Source: Acidobacteriota bacterium (GTDB taxonomy: Bacteria; Acidobacteriota; Terriglobia; Bryobacterales; Bryobacteraceae). From it: a stretch of 64,000 bases of DNA. A program made the position numbers and the translations under genes. Each line of letters begins with the position of its first letter. Positions within the stretch are counted from its first letter, which is position 1. The notes below the pieces were generated by a model. The model did not search any database and had not been told where the DNA came from. It saw only the letters and a program-made list of their open reading frames with translations. Shown here in pieces: positions 1 to 10,196 of the stretch. The stretch is taken from assembly GCA_018268715.1 (NCBI GenBank), contig JAFDVZ010000003.1:248001-312000 (forward strand). Direction: 5' to 3'.

Positions 1-772
1 CGTAATGCCGGAGGGCGTCGTCCAACTGTCCGAGACCGCGATAGGCGGAACCGATGTTCATGAGACTTTCACCTTCGCCGCGACGGTCCGCCATGCGGCG
101 TCGAAGGGCCAGGGCCTGTTGGTGAAAGTCGAGCGCCTTGCGGTATTCGCCCAAGAGGACGTAGACGGCGGCGAGGTTGTTCAGAATGGGCGCTTCGCGC
201 TCCGGCTGGCCGGCCTTGCGGCGGAGCTCGAGCGCCGATTCAAACAGCGCGATGGCGTTGTCGATGTGGCCGGTCTCCACTTCGCACGTGGCGAGGTTCG
301 AGGTGACGCCGGCGATGCCGGCGGCGTTGCCCAGAGCGGTCTGAACGGCCAGCGCCGACCGGTAATAGGACGACGCGCGGTCGCAGTCGCCGAGCGAGGC
401 CCAGGCGGAGCCGAGGTTGTCGAGAATGGCCGCTTCGCCGGGGCGGATGCCGAGGGCTCGCACGATGTCGAAGGCCTGTTCGAAGGTCGCGATCGCTTCT
501 TTGTATTTCGAAAGGGAGTCATAGGCGGAACCTATGCGGTTCAGAACGAACGCCTGCTCCGCCCGGTCACCGGTCCGGCGGTGTAGTTCTAGTTCCCGAT
601 GATAGATTTCGATGGCCTTTTCCCATTGATGGGCGGCCTCGAGTTGGCTGGCTTCGGCGCGCAGAGCTTCGGCCGGGCGCGACTGGGACGCGTCCTGACC
701 CGCGGCGCACAGGCATAAACAGACCGCGATGACGGCGGCCGTCCAGCTTCGGTTAAATCTATCCCCACTCAA
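1..772 (-). CDS. Exported tetratricopeptide-repeat protein (C-terminal part beyond the window)
   Basis: The reading frame runs leftwards and is still open at the window edge, so the C-terminus is missing. I place the start at a TTG (772) because an AAGGA ribosome site (781-785) sits 8 nt upstream and the first residues form a signal peptide: MSGDRFNR, then a hydrophobic stretch ending in LCAAGQ. The mature part consists of TPR units such as NIGSAYRGLGQLDDALRHY. The motif 'ataggcggaacc' recurs 480 bp apart, which fits 40-residue units of the kind found in kinesin-light-chain-like TPR arrays. Such repeats bind other proteins. In related bacteria these arrays often precede a CHAT protease domain, but whether that holds here cannot be seen. 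It diverges from the FHA/kinase cluster. Confidence 0.8.
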   Translation of the reverse strand, partial: MSGDRFNRSWTAAVIAVCLCLCAAGQDASQSRPAEALRAEASQLEAAHQWEKAIEIYHRELELHRRTGDRAEQAFVLNRIGSAYDSLSKYKEAIATFEQAFDIVRALGIRPGEAAILDNLGSAWASLGDCDRASSYYRSALAVQTALGNAAGIAGVTSNLATCEVETGHIDNAIALFESALELRRKAGQPEREAPILNNLAAVYVLLGEYRKALDFHQQALALRRRMADRRGEGESLMNIGSAYRGLGQLDDALRHY

Positions 773-780
773 AGTTAAGG

Positions 781-785
781 TCCTT
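781..785 (-). promoter_or_regulatory. Ribosome binding site selecting a TTG start
   Basis: AAGGA on the minus strand lies 8 nt before a TTG codon at 772. The signal-peptide-like sequence that follows supports TTG as the start of the TPR protein. Confidence 0.55.
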
Positions 786-897
786 GCGACCAAAGCCGCC
801 CTGTCACATACTAATTGAGTCCCGCAGCAAATGGCGAGCGCTGAGCTGGGTGTTTCAGCGCGGGCGAGCGCCAAAACGTAGGGAGACCAATCGAACC

Positions 898-2604
898 GTG
901 GATACACGAATTCTGATCAAGAACCTGAGTGCGGCGAAGGCCGGGCAGATCGAGGAGTTTGCCGCGGCCACTTACCGGGAGATCTCCATCGGGCGCGATC
1001 CGTCGTGCGACGTGAAGTTCGACCCCGACAACGACCTGGTAAGCCGCAGGCATGCCAAGATCACACAATCGCCGTCGAATCCGGCGGAGTACACCATCGC
1101 CGACCTGGGCAGCCGGAACGGGACCTTTGTGAATAAACAAAGGATCTTTGGTCCAGTTGCGCTATCTTCCGGCGATACCGTGCAGTTGGGAGCGGGGGGA
1201 CCGGAGTTTGTCTTCAGCCTGGATCCGCCACCGGCGGGGATGGTGAAGCCGACGCGGCTGGCGGATGCTCCGATTTCCGCCACCATGGCGCCGACCAAGG
1301 AGGCTCCTGGCTCGGCGATGCCGATGGCGCCGGCCTCCGGCGGCGTGGGCAAGGCCACCGTCGAGCGCATGATCCACGATACGAAGAAGCAGAGCCAGAA
1401 GACGCTGTACATCGTGGTGGGCGGACTGCTGGTGGTGATTCTGGCGCTGGGCGCGTTCTTCGTCCTGACTCGGCCGACTCCGAAGATCATCGTCAGCGAC
1501 GGGGGGGCGAAGCTGCCTAGCGGGCTGACGCCGGCGCAGGTGGCGCTGGCCAACACCGACAGCGTCGTCATGATCGAGTGCGGCTGGAAGCTGATCGACA
1601 CGCTGACCGGCAAGGGCCTGACGCATGTCGTAATTCCGAACCAGGTGAAGGAAAAAGACGGCAAGGTGAGCGAGCGCGTGCCGGGCGCGGGCGCCTACCT
1701 GCCGGTGTTCCTGGTGATGGGCGACCGGCTGGAGCCGCTGCTTTCCACCGATGACGGCGGCGGCAAGAACCAGGTGATCGGCGGGCTGCATTCGGGCACC
1801 GGATTCGTGGTCAGCAACGACGGGTTCATCCTGACCAACCGGCATGTGGGCGCGGCGTGGCATTCCACCTATAGCTTTCCGGCGCGGGCCGGCGTGGCGG
1901 TGACGCTGGATGCGGCGGGGTCGGTGAAGGCCGTGACGCCGATCGGATCGAACCAGTTTCCATCGTGGATTCCCTCGCAGGGCAAGTTCGTCACTTCGAG
2001 TTCGGTGGACCTGGAGACCATGCGGCAGATCCCGAATGTGATGCCCAAGGGGAAGCTGCTCGAAGGGCGTAACGACTACCTGGACGTCACCTTCGCCAAA
2101 AACCGGATCCGCATTCCGGCCAAGCTGGCGCGCATTTCCGATCGCATCGACGTGACGATGATCAAGATCGACATTCCGCAGGCGCTCAAGAAGGTGGAGT
2201 TGAACGACAACTACGACACCATCAAGGTGGGCGACGCGGCGATCAGCCTGGGTTATCCGGCGGTGTCGCCTCCGGTGCTGGGCGTGGTGGCGTCGCGCGA
2301 TCCGCTGAACCAGTCGACCAGCGTCAAGGAGATTCCGGATCCGACGCTCGCGGTGGGCAACATCGCGCGCGTGATTCGCGGCTCGGCGGGGCTGACCGAG
2401 GCCACGGTCTTCGGCGGCGATATTTACCAGTTGACGATCAACTCGACGGGCCATGGCAACAGCGGCGGGCCGGTGTTTGACGATCAGGGGAAAGTGATCG
2501 GCATTTTCACGCTCGGATGGAGCGAGGGCACCACGGCGGTGACGGCGGCGATTCCGATCCGCTATGGGCTTGAGCTGATGGGCGTCACGCGCGCTGTGAA
2601 GTAA
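898..2604 (+). CDS. FHA domain - transmembrane - trypsin-like serine protease
   Basis: The GTG at 898 is preferred over the upstream ATG (784) because GGGAG lies at 881-885 and the FHA fold begins right after it. Residues about 6-110 form an FHA phosphothreonine-binding domain, with GR at 32-33, SRRH at 49-52 and SRNGTF around 72-77. One membrane helix spans about 169-191. The outer part is a chymotrypsin/HtrA-fold protease with a readable triad: His316 in TNRHVG, Asp418 in DVTMIKI and Ser522 in GNSGGP. No PDZ domain is visible. The predicted topology is cytoplasmic FHA and periplasmic protease. It is followed after 7 nt by a Ser/Thr kinase, then PP2C and a second kinase, so its FHA domain probably reads phosphorylation by these kinases. 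That coupling is inferred; the domains are directly visible. Confidence 0.85.
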   Translation: MDTRILIKNLSAAKAGQIEEFAAATYREISIGRDPSCDVKFDPDNDLVSRRHAKITQSPSNPAEYTIADLGSRNGTFVNKQRIFGPVALSSGDTVQLGAGGPEFVFSLDPPPAGMVKPTRLADAPISATMAPTKEAPGSAMPMAPASGGVGKATVERMIHDTKKQSQKTLYIVVGGLLVVILALGAFFVLTRPTPKIIVSDGGAKLPSGLTPAQVALANTDSVVMIECGWKLIDTLTGKGLTHVVIPNQVKEKDGKVSERVPGAGAYLPVFLVMGDRLEPLLSTDDGGGKNQVIGGLHSGTGFVVSNDGFILTNRHVGAAWHSTYSFPARAGVAVTLDAAGSVKAVTPIGSNQFPSWIPSQGKFVTSSSVDLETMRQIPNVMPKGKLLEGRNDYLDVTFAKNRIRIPAKLARISDRIDVTMIKIDIPQALKKVELNDNYDTIKVGDAAISLGYPAVSPPVLGVVASRDPLNQSTSVKEIPDPTLAVGNIARVIRGSAGLTEATVFGGDIYQLTINSTGHGNSGGPVFDDQGKVIGIFTLGWSEGTTAVTAAIPIRYGLELMGVTRAVK

Positions 2605-2611
2605 TCGAACC

Positions 2612-3778
2612 ATGCCGGGCGCACTGGTCAACGCCCTTATCGGCGAGTACCGGCTAACGGAGCCGCTGGGAGCGGGCGGGATGGGCGAGGTGTACAAGGC
2701 CGTCCACGCGCACCTGGGCCGCGTCATCGCGGTGAAACTGCTGTATCCGGAGCTGGCCGACGGGTCCGCGCTGCGGCGCTTCTACGACGAAGCCAATATT
2801 CAGGCCACCTTGCGGCATCCCGGCGTGGCCGAGTACATGGGCTTCTATGAATATCAGGGGCGGCCGTGCATCCTGATGGAGTTTGTCGACGGCGAGACGC
2901 TGGCCGCCATGATTCGCCGACGGGGCGCGCTGCCGGCGGCCGAGGCGGCGGCCATCGTGCGGGAGATCGCCGCGGTGGCGAGCCACTTCCACTCGCTGGG
3001 CGTGGTGCATCGGGACCTGAAGACGAGCAACGTCAAGATCAACTCGGCGGGGCGGGTGAAGATCCTCGATTTCGGCATCGCGAGGCACCAGCGCTCGGAC
3101 CGGCTGACGAGGACCGGGGCGGTGATCGGGACGGCGGAGATCCTGGCGCCGGAGCAGATCCGTGGGGAGGAGGGCGGTTTTCCGACCGATGTCTGGCAGA
3201 TCGGCATCATGTTCTACGAGTTGCTGACCGGGCGGATGCCGTTTCAGGCGAGTTCGACGCATGAGCTGTACGCGCGCATCCTGTCGGCCCAGCAGCCGCC
3301 GATGGAGCAGACGGGCGGGCCGGGCCAGTACGACCGCATGGTGGCCAAGTGCCTGGAGAAAGATCCGGCGCGGCGGTATGCGTCGGCGAGCGCGCTGTAT
3401 CAGGCCCTGGCGGGCGATGCGACGGGGCCGGGCAGGAATCGGAAACCCTTGCTGATCGCGGCAGGGGCGGCGATGGCGGCGGTAGCGCTGATCGCGGGGG
3501 GCGTCATGCTGTTCCAGCATCCGCGCGATGGCGGCGGGACCTTGGTGGAGCAGAACGCCGGCGACAAGGCGATTACGGTGGACGCCGTGGACGGAGTGGC
3601 GGAGGTGTATCGCGACGGCAGGCTGGTGGGCAATACGCCGTTTGTCGTGCACGCGAAAACAGGAGACGCCGTGAACCTGGTGCTGAAGCGGCATGGCTAC
3701 GACGATAAACCGGTGCAGTTCGACGCGACTGAACGGCAAACCTATACCTATACGCTCGACCCGCACAGGGAGCCTTGA
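2612..3778 (+). CDS. Membrane Ser/Thr protein kinase with C-terminal PEGA-like domain
   Basis: This is a Hanks-type kinase of 388 aa. The glycine loop is GAGGMGEVY, the ATP lysine is K42, the catalytic loop is HRDLKTSN (133-140) and DFG starts at D153. The activation segment reads GTAEILAPEQ instead of the usual GTPEYMAPEQ. One membrane helix (about 285-305) is followed by a short periplasmic tail. The tail resembles a PEGA domain (EVYRDGRLVGNTPF), a fold found on surface and lipoproteins. It sits 7 nt after the FHA-protease gene and touches the PP2C gene, forming one transcription unit. It presumably phosphorylates Thr/Ser on the neighbouring FHA protein or on other targets; the substrate is unknown. 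Confidence 0.9.
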   Translation: MPGALVNALIGEYRLTEPLGAGGMGEVYKAVHAHLGRVIAVKLLYPELADGSALRRFYDEANIQATLRHPGVAEYMGFYEYQGRPCILMEFVDGETLAAMIRRRGALPAAEAAAIVREIAAVASHFHSLGVVHRDLKTSNVKINSAGRVKILDFGIARHQRSDRLTRTGAVIGTAEILAPEQIRGEEGGFPTDVWQIGIMFYELLTGRMPFQASSTHELYARILSAQQPPMEQTGGPGQYDRMVAKCLEKDPARRYASASALYQALAGDATGPGRNRKPLLIAAGAAMAAVALIAGGVMLFQHPRDGGGTLVEQNAGDKAITVDAVDGVAEVYRDGRLVGNTPFVVHAKTGDAVNLVLKRHGYDDKPVQFDATERQTYTYTLDPHREP

Positions 3779-3780
3779 AC

Positions 3781-4638
3781 ATGTTCTGGCGCCGCAAGAA
3801 GAAACAGCCCCTGAGCATCGCTCCCGAGCCGGCGCCGACCGAGACGGCGGCGACGGGTCCGGAGCCCATGGCGAGCCTGGTGAGCGACGTCGGCTGCCAT
3901 CGCGAATTGAACGAAGACTCCGGGCGCATTGTGCACGCCGGGCCGGGGCGGGGCCTGCTGGTGATCGTCGCCGATGGGATGGGCGGGCATCAGGCGGGCG
4001 AGGTGGCCAGCCAAACGGCGGTGGAGACGATCGGCAAAGAGTACCGCACCGGCGAGGGCACGCCGGGCGAGGCGCTGGCGGCGGCCTTCCGCAAGGCGCA
4101 CCAGCGGATTTTCGATCTGGGGCACGCGGATCGTTCGATGTCGGGCATGGGGACCACGTGCACCGCGCTCGCCATCAACGGCGATGAAGCGTGGGCGGCG
4201 CATGTCGGCGACAGCCGCCTGTACCTGGTGCGCGACGGCAGCATCTACCAGCTTTCCGAGGATCACACGCAGTGCATGGAGATGGTGCGGCGCGGACTGA
4301 TGACGATGGAGGAGGCGCACCAGCACGAGGATCGCAACGTGCTGACGCACGCCATGGGCACGCGTCCCCAATTGCACGCGATGTTCTTTGACGCGCCCAT
4401 GAAGGTGCTGCCCGGCGACAAGTATCTGCTCTGCTCAGACGGCCTACACGACCTGGTTTCCGAGTCCGATATGCAGGATGTGTTGCGCTTCAACGGATCT
4501 GAACCCGCCTGCCGAAAACTGGTTACCATGGCCAAAGGGCGGGGCGGGTTCGACAACGTAACGGCCGCGGTGGTGTCCATTCCAGGCGGGGACGCGGCGG
4601 CGCTCAAGGAAACCAGGGATATCGAGGTGAAGGAATGA
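3781..4638 (+). CDS. PP2C-family protein phosphatase
   Basis: This is a metal-dependent Ser/Thr phosphatase of about 285 aa. Family metal-site motifs are readable: LNEDSG, VADGMGGHQAGE, the GMGTT loop, HVGDSRLY, CSDGLHDLV and the terminal DNVTAAV. The start is placed at ATG 3781, with GGGAG at 3768-3772 upstream; an in-frame TTG at 3775 overlaps the stop of the preceding kinase. A lysine/arginine-rich N-terminus (WRRKKK) and no helix suggest a cytosolic enzyme. It lies between two kinases and overlaps the next one by ATGA, so it most likely reverses their phosphorylation. Confidence 0.92.
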   Translation: MFWRRKKKQPLSIAPEPAPTETAATGPEPMASLVSDVGCHRELNEDSGRIVHAGPGRGLLVIVADGMGGHQAGEVASQTAVETIGKEYRTGEGTPGEALAAAFRKAHQRIFDLGHADRSMSGMGTTCTALAINGDEAWAAHVGDSRLYLVRDGSIYQLSEDHTQCMEMVRRGLMTMEEAHQHEDRNVLTHAMGTRPQLHAMFFDAPMKVLPGDKYLLCSDGLHDLVSESDMQDVLRFNGSEPACRKLVTMAKGRGGFDNVTAAVVSIPGGDAAALKETRDIEVKE

Positions 4639-6419
4639 TTGGACGGGTGGTAGGCAACTACCGGATCGTTCGCGAATTGGGCAGCGGCGCCATGGGGTCG
4701 GTATACGAGGGCGTCGATGTAATGGTGGAGCGCCCTGTCGCGATCAAGATGCTGCGCGCCGAGATCGCCCGCCAGCCCGACCTGATCGAACGTTTCCGGG
4801 TGGAGGCGGTGACGCTCGCCAAGCTGAACCATCCGGCCATCGCCACGCTGTACAGCTTCTTCCGCGAAGGGGAGGAGTTCTACATGGTGATGGAGTTCGT
4901 GCGCGGGCGGACGCTGGAGGACGTCATCAAGGAGTCCGGGAAGCTCGCCGCCAAGGCCACCGTCGACATCATGGCGCAGACGCTGGACGGGATGGCGCAC
5001 GCGCATCAGCTCGGCATCCTGCATCGCGACATCAAGCCCGCCAATATCATGATTACCGGCGACGGCAAGGTGAAGGTGACCGATTTCGGCATCGCACGCG
5101 TGCTCGGATCGTCGCGGATGACGCGCGAGGGACGCATTATCGGGACGCTGGAATACATCGCGCCGGAGCGGATTCGCGGGGAGGAGACCGACGCGCGCTC
5201 CGACCTGTATTCGGCGGGAGTGGTGCTGTTTGAGATGCTGTCGGGACGGCTGCCGTTCACCTCCGCCACCGATTACGGCCTGATGCAGGCGCATATGTCG
5301 GAGGCGCCGCCGCCGATGGTGGCGCTGGGTGTGAATTGTCCTCAGGCGCTGGAGGACGTGGTGATGCGGGCGCTGGCCAAGAACGCGACGGAGCGGTTCC
5401 AGTCGGCCAACGAGTTTCGCGACGCGGTTCTGGGCGCGGTTCCGCAAAGGATGTCGCGGACGGCCACGATTCCGGTTCCACCGGCGATGGGGATGAAACC
5501 GACGCGGCTTGCTGGGGCCGAAGGGGCCGCGATGGCGCCGACGCGACTGGGTCCGGCGGCGGGTCCCGCGATGACCTCGTCCCCGGCGGCGGCCGCGGCA
5601 GCGCCTCCGCCTCCGCCGAAGACGCCGTGGCTGGTGATCGGCGCTGGGTTGGCCACGCTGCTGGCAGCGGGCGGCGCGGGAATCTGGTATTTTCGGCCGA
5701 AGCCTCCGCAAGAGACAGCCGTGGCGAATCCGCCGGTGGCGGCGGCGCAGCCGTTCCAGCAAGCGCAGGCTCAGCCGCAGGCGCCGCTGCCAACGCAGGG
5801 GTCGGCGATTCCGCAGCAGAGCATCGGGCAGATTCCGCCGGTGGCGGAGGCGCCCAGGGAGCAGACGCTGGCCCCGTCTCCGGCCAAGCCCGCGCCCGCG
5901 AAACCGGCCAGCACGGCGCGGCCGGCTACGCTGAGTCCGCAGCCGTCGGGGAGTTCGCCCGCGCCCGCTCCGGTGGAGCCGCACAACGTGGCTCCTCTGC
6001 CGACGCCCGCGCCGCCGCCCAGTCCCGCGCCGCATCGCAAAGCGGTCCGCAGCATCCGCGACGTCGAAAAACTGTACATCGAGCGGATGTCCGGGGAGTT
6101 GCGTGGGTACGTGGTGGAGGAGATCGGGCGGCAGTTGAACGGACGGCTGACCGTGGTGAGCCGACGGGACGACGCCGACGCTATTATGACCGGACGTGGG
6201 GATTCCGACGACGGGCTGAGTTCGCGGGTTACGGGCGGCTATCTGGGCATGAAGGACAAGGCGTCCGCGTCGGCGACCATCACCGACGTGAACCGGACCG
6301 CCGTGCTGTGGACGTCGCAGCAGGGCGACAAGACGCCGCTGCTCGGCGTGATGCGTCGCGGCGGGTTGAAGAAGGTGGCGGAGCGGCTGGTGACCAATCT
6401 GCGGCGCGCCATCGAGTAG
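4635..6419 (+). CDS. Membrane Ser/Thr protein kinase with Pro/Ala linker and periplasmic C-terminal domain
   Basis: The 594-aa kinase has GSGAMGSVY, K38, HRDIKPAN (130-137), D150FG and GTLEYIAPE. After the kinase domain (about 1-270) come two KPTRL/APTRL segments, a membrane helix around 333-356 and a long Pro/Ala-rich linker. The last 120 or so residues start with KLYIERMSGELRGYV and end in LVTNLRRAIE. They form a compact domain that recurs in acidobacterial proteins as far as I recall, but I cannot name its family. The ATG overlaps the PP2C stop (ATGA), implying translational coupling. The linker and outer domain suggest sensing of the envelope. Confidence 0.9.
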   Translation: MIGRVVGNYRIVRELGSGAMGSVYEGVDVMVERPVAIKMLRAEIARQPDLIERFRVEAVTLAKLNHPAIATLYSFFREGEEFYMVMEFVRGRTLEDVIKESGKLAAKATVDIMAQTLDGMAHAHQLGILHRDIKPANIMITGDGKVKVTDFGIARVLGSSRMTREGRIIGTLEYIAPERIRGEETDARSDLYSAGVVLFEMLSGRLPFTSATDYGLMQAHMSEAPPPMVALGVNCPQALEDVVMRALAKNATERFQSANEFRDAVLGAVPQRMSRTATIPVPPAMGMKPTRLAGAEGAAMAPTRLGPAAGPAMTSSPAAAAAAPPPPPKTPWLVIGAGLATLLAAGGAGIWYFRPKPPQETAVANPPVAAAQPFQQAQAQPQAPLPTQGSAIPQQSIGQIPPVAEAPREQTLAPSPAKPAPAKPASTARPATLSPQPSGSSPAPAPVEPHNVAPLPTPAPPPSPAPHRKAVRSIRDVEKLYIERMSGELRGYVVEEIGRQLNGRLTVVSRRDDADAIMTGRGDSDDGLSSRVTGGYLGMKDKASASATITDVNRTAVLWTSQQGDKTPLLGVMRRGGLKKVAERLVTNLRRAIE

Positions 6420-6458
6420 CGAGCGGCGGGCCGCGGCGGCGTGAGAATATCAGGACTG

Positions 6459-7544
6459 ATGGATCCGCGAATCCTGATTGCGCTGGCCCTGTCGGCGGCG
6501 CCGATGTTCTCCCAGACCGACGTTTCCAAGCTGACGCCGGGTGAAGTGGAGGCCGTTGTAACGACGGACCTGGGAACCTTCCGCTTCGAGTTCCTTTACA
6601 AGCAGGCGCCGCAGCATGTCAAACATTTCATACAGGCGGCGCGCGAGGGTTACTACGACGGCGGCGCGTTCCATTGGGCCAAGGCGAACGCGGCTATACA
6701 GGGCGGCGATCCACAGCTCAAGGACCCGTCGACGCCGCGCGAGCGCTGGGGCTCCGGCGGGTTGAACCTGATGCCCACCGAGATCAACGACGTCAAGCAC
6801 CGGCGCGGCATCGTGTCGGGGTTCCGCCTGCTGTCGCGCAAGGACAGCGACAGCAGCCAGTTCTTCATCTGCGTGGCGCCGCAGCGGGGGCTGGACGGCA
6901 AGTACTCCGCCTTCGGCAGCATCACCGAAGGCATGGATGTGGTGGACCAGATCTCGCGGGTTCCCGCCGATTCGAAGGGCTATGTCGAGAAACTGGTCCG
7001 CATCACAAGCATCCGCATCGAAAAGAAGAAGCCCGCGCCGTTCGACGAGGTGAAGATCGCCGACCTGAAGCGAACGGTGACGATGAAGACGACGCTTGGG
7101 ACGATCAAGATCCAGATGCAGCCCGAGTGGGCGCCGAACCATGTGCGCAACTTCCTGAACCTGGTGTCGGCGGGCTGGTACGACGGGACGCCGTTCCATC
7201 GGCTGGTGCATGGCTTTGTGGCGCAGGGCGGCATCGGGCAGTTGCGCAATACGGGCCCGGATCATCCGGCGGACCGCTGGGTGCATCAACTGGCGCCCGA
7301 GTTCAACGCCATGCGGCACTTCCGCGGCAGCGTGTCGATGGCGCGCACAGACGATCCGAACTCGGCGTCGACGTCGTTCTTCCTGGTGCTGGGGCCCGCG
7401 CCGCACCTGGACGGCAACTACTCGCAGTTCGGGAAAGTGATCGAGGGGCTGGAGGTGCTGGACGCCTTCAACAAGGAGAAGACATCCGGCGAGACGCCGA
7501 AGCGGAAGCTGGAGCTGATCGAGGCGAAGATCGATCCGCAGTAG
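6459..7544 (+). CDS. Exported peptidyl-prolyl isomerase with two cyclophilin domains
   Basis: A signal peptide (MDPRILIALALSAAPMFSQ) is followed by two cyclophilin-type domains, about 25-190 and 205-360 in this numbering. Domain 1 contains GGDPQ and SQFFIC; domain 2 contains FHRLVHGFVAQGG and STSFFLVLG. Single-domain bacterial cyclophilins are about 170-190 aa, so this is an internal duplication. Several catalytic-pocket positions in domain 1 look altered (FHWAK instead of FHRVI), so the second domain is probably the better enzyme. The likely role is proline isomerisation during folding of exported proteins. An alternative GTG start lies at 6441. It follows the kinase cluster by about 40 nt and may be co-transcribed. 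Confidence 0.85.
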   Translation: MDPRILIALALSAAPMFSQTDVSKLTPGEVEAVVTTDLGTFRFEFLYKQAPQHVKHFIQAAREGYYDGGAFHWAKANAAIQGGDPQLKDPSTPRERWGSGGLNLMPTEINDVKHRRGIVSGFRLLSRKDSDSSQFFICVAPQRGLDGKYSAFGSITEGMDVVDQISRVPADSKGYVEKLVRITSIRIEKKKPAPFDEVKIADLKRTVTMKTTLGTIKIQMQPEWAPNHVRNFLNLVSAGWYDGTPFHRLVHGFVAQGGIGQLRNTGPDHPADRWVHQLAPEFNAMRHFRGSVSMARTDDPNSASTSFFLVLGPAPHLDGNYSQFGKVIEGLEVLDAFNKEKTSGETPKRKLELIEAKIDPQ

Positions 7545-7597
7545 TGCAATCGCACACCGCTTGATGCCAACATGTTGGGTGAGGTAATTTCACCCAC

Positions 7598-9243
<1,646 letters not shown>

Positions 9244-9247
<4 letters not shown>

Positions 9248-10167
9248 AGGGCGCGCTCGGTTACCCAATCGGTGAGCATGGCGGTTGCGGCGGTGGAGCG
9301 TAGCGGCTCGCCTTCGAGCACCGCGCCCACGAAGTTCTGGACGCAGGGGAAGTGCAGGTTCGAGTGTGGCGAGAGTTCCTCGCGTCCGCCGGGATAGTCG
9401 ATCGACGGGCCGTTCAGCGGGGAGAGTTCCATCTCGCCGTCCGTGCCGCGGATGAGGAACTCGTCGCGGGTCACGCGCGAGTGCCAACGTACGTCCACCA
9501 TGGCTCGGACGCCGTTTTCATATTCGATGAGGACGGTGGCGTTGTCCTCCACCGGGACCCGCTGCACGGTGGTCGACCGCTGGCCGGTTACGCGCGCGGG
9601 GGCGCCGAACAGGTAGTTCATCAGGTCGATGCGGTGCGAGCCGACGTCGTACAGCGGGCCTCCCCCGGCCATGGCGGGATTGGCGAGCCAGGCGCGTTCG
9701 CCATCGGCGAAGTCCGACCAGCTATGGGCCGTCGCCATCGCGAAGACGGGCCGCCCGATGGCGCCCTCGGCGATCAGTTCCTTCGCCCGATTCACTTTCG
9801 GATAGCAGCGGCGGTAATAGGCGACGCCCAGCGTCCGGCCCGACTGGGCCGCCGCCTGCTGCATCGAACACGCTTCGGCGAAGTTCAGCGCCATCGGCTT
9901 TTCGCATAACACGTGCTTGCCGGCCCGCAACGACTCGATGGATTGCGGCGCGTGCAGGCAGTTGGGCGTGGCGACATACACGGCGTCGCAGCCGGATTCC
10001 GCCAACGCCCGAGTGAGGTCGGTCCATGCGCGTACGCCGTACGCGTCCGCCTTGGCGGGCGTGCGGGTGACGATGCCGGCCAGCCGGCTGCGCGGCTCGG
10101 CCAGTATCGCGGGAATCACCCGTTTCGTTGTGATGTCGCCGACGCCGATCACCAGCCAATGGAGCAT
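9244..10167 (-). CDS. Gfo/Idh/MocA-family oxidoreductase
   Basis: The 307-aa protein has an N-terminal Rossmann fold starting at LVIGVGDITTKR. It contains the family's E-K-P motif (LCEKPMALN) and a C-terminal alpha/beta domain with GGGPLYDVGSHRID, in which the Asp/His pair matches catalytic positions of this family. It lacks a signal peptide and should be a cytosolic NAD(P)-dependent dehydrogenase acting on a sugar or inositol-like substrate; the substrate cannot be told. It converges on pgm, the two stops overlapping in CTAG. It is separated by 29 nt from the next gene on the same strand, a second member of the family. Confidence 0.9.
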
Positions 10168-10196
10168 GACTCCATGGTAGTTGAGGGCGGATTCAG

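Noticed and set aside
1162-2727. 521-codon minus-strand frame antisense to the FHA-protease gene
   Set aside because: Mirror frame of the protease gene; low-complexity, no domain.
4263-6035. 590-codon minus-strand frame, almost entirely Arg/His/Gly
   Set aside because: Composition is that of a high-GC mirror frame of the second kinase; no start signals.
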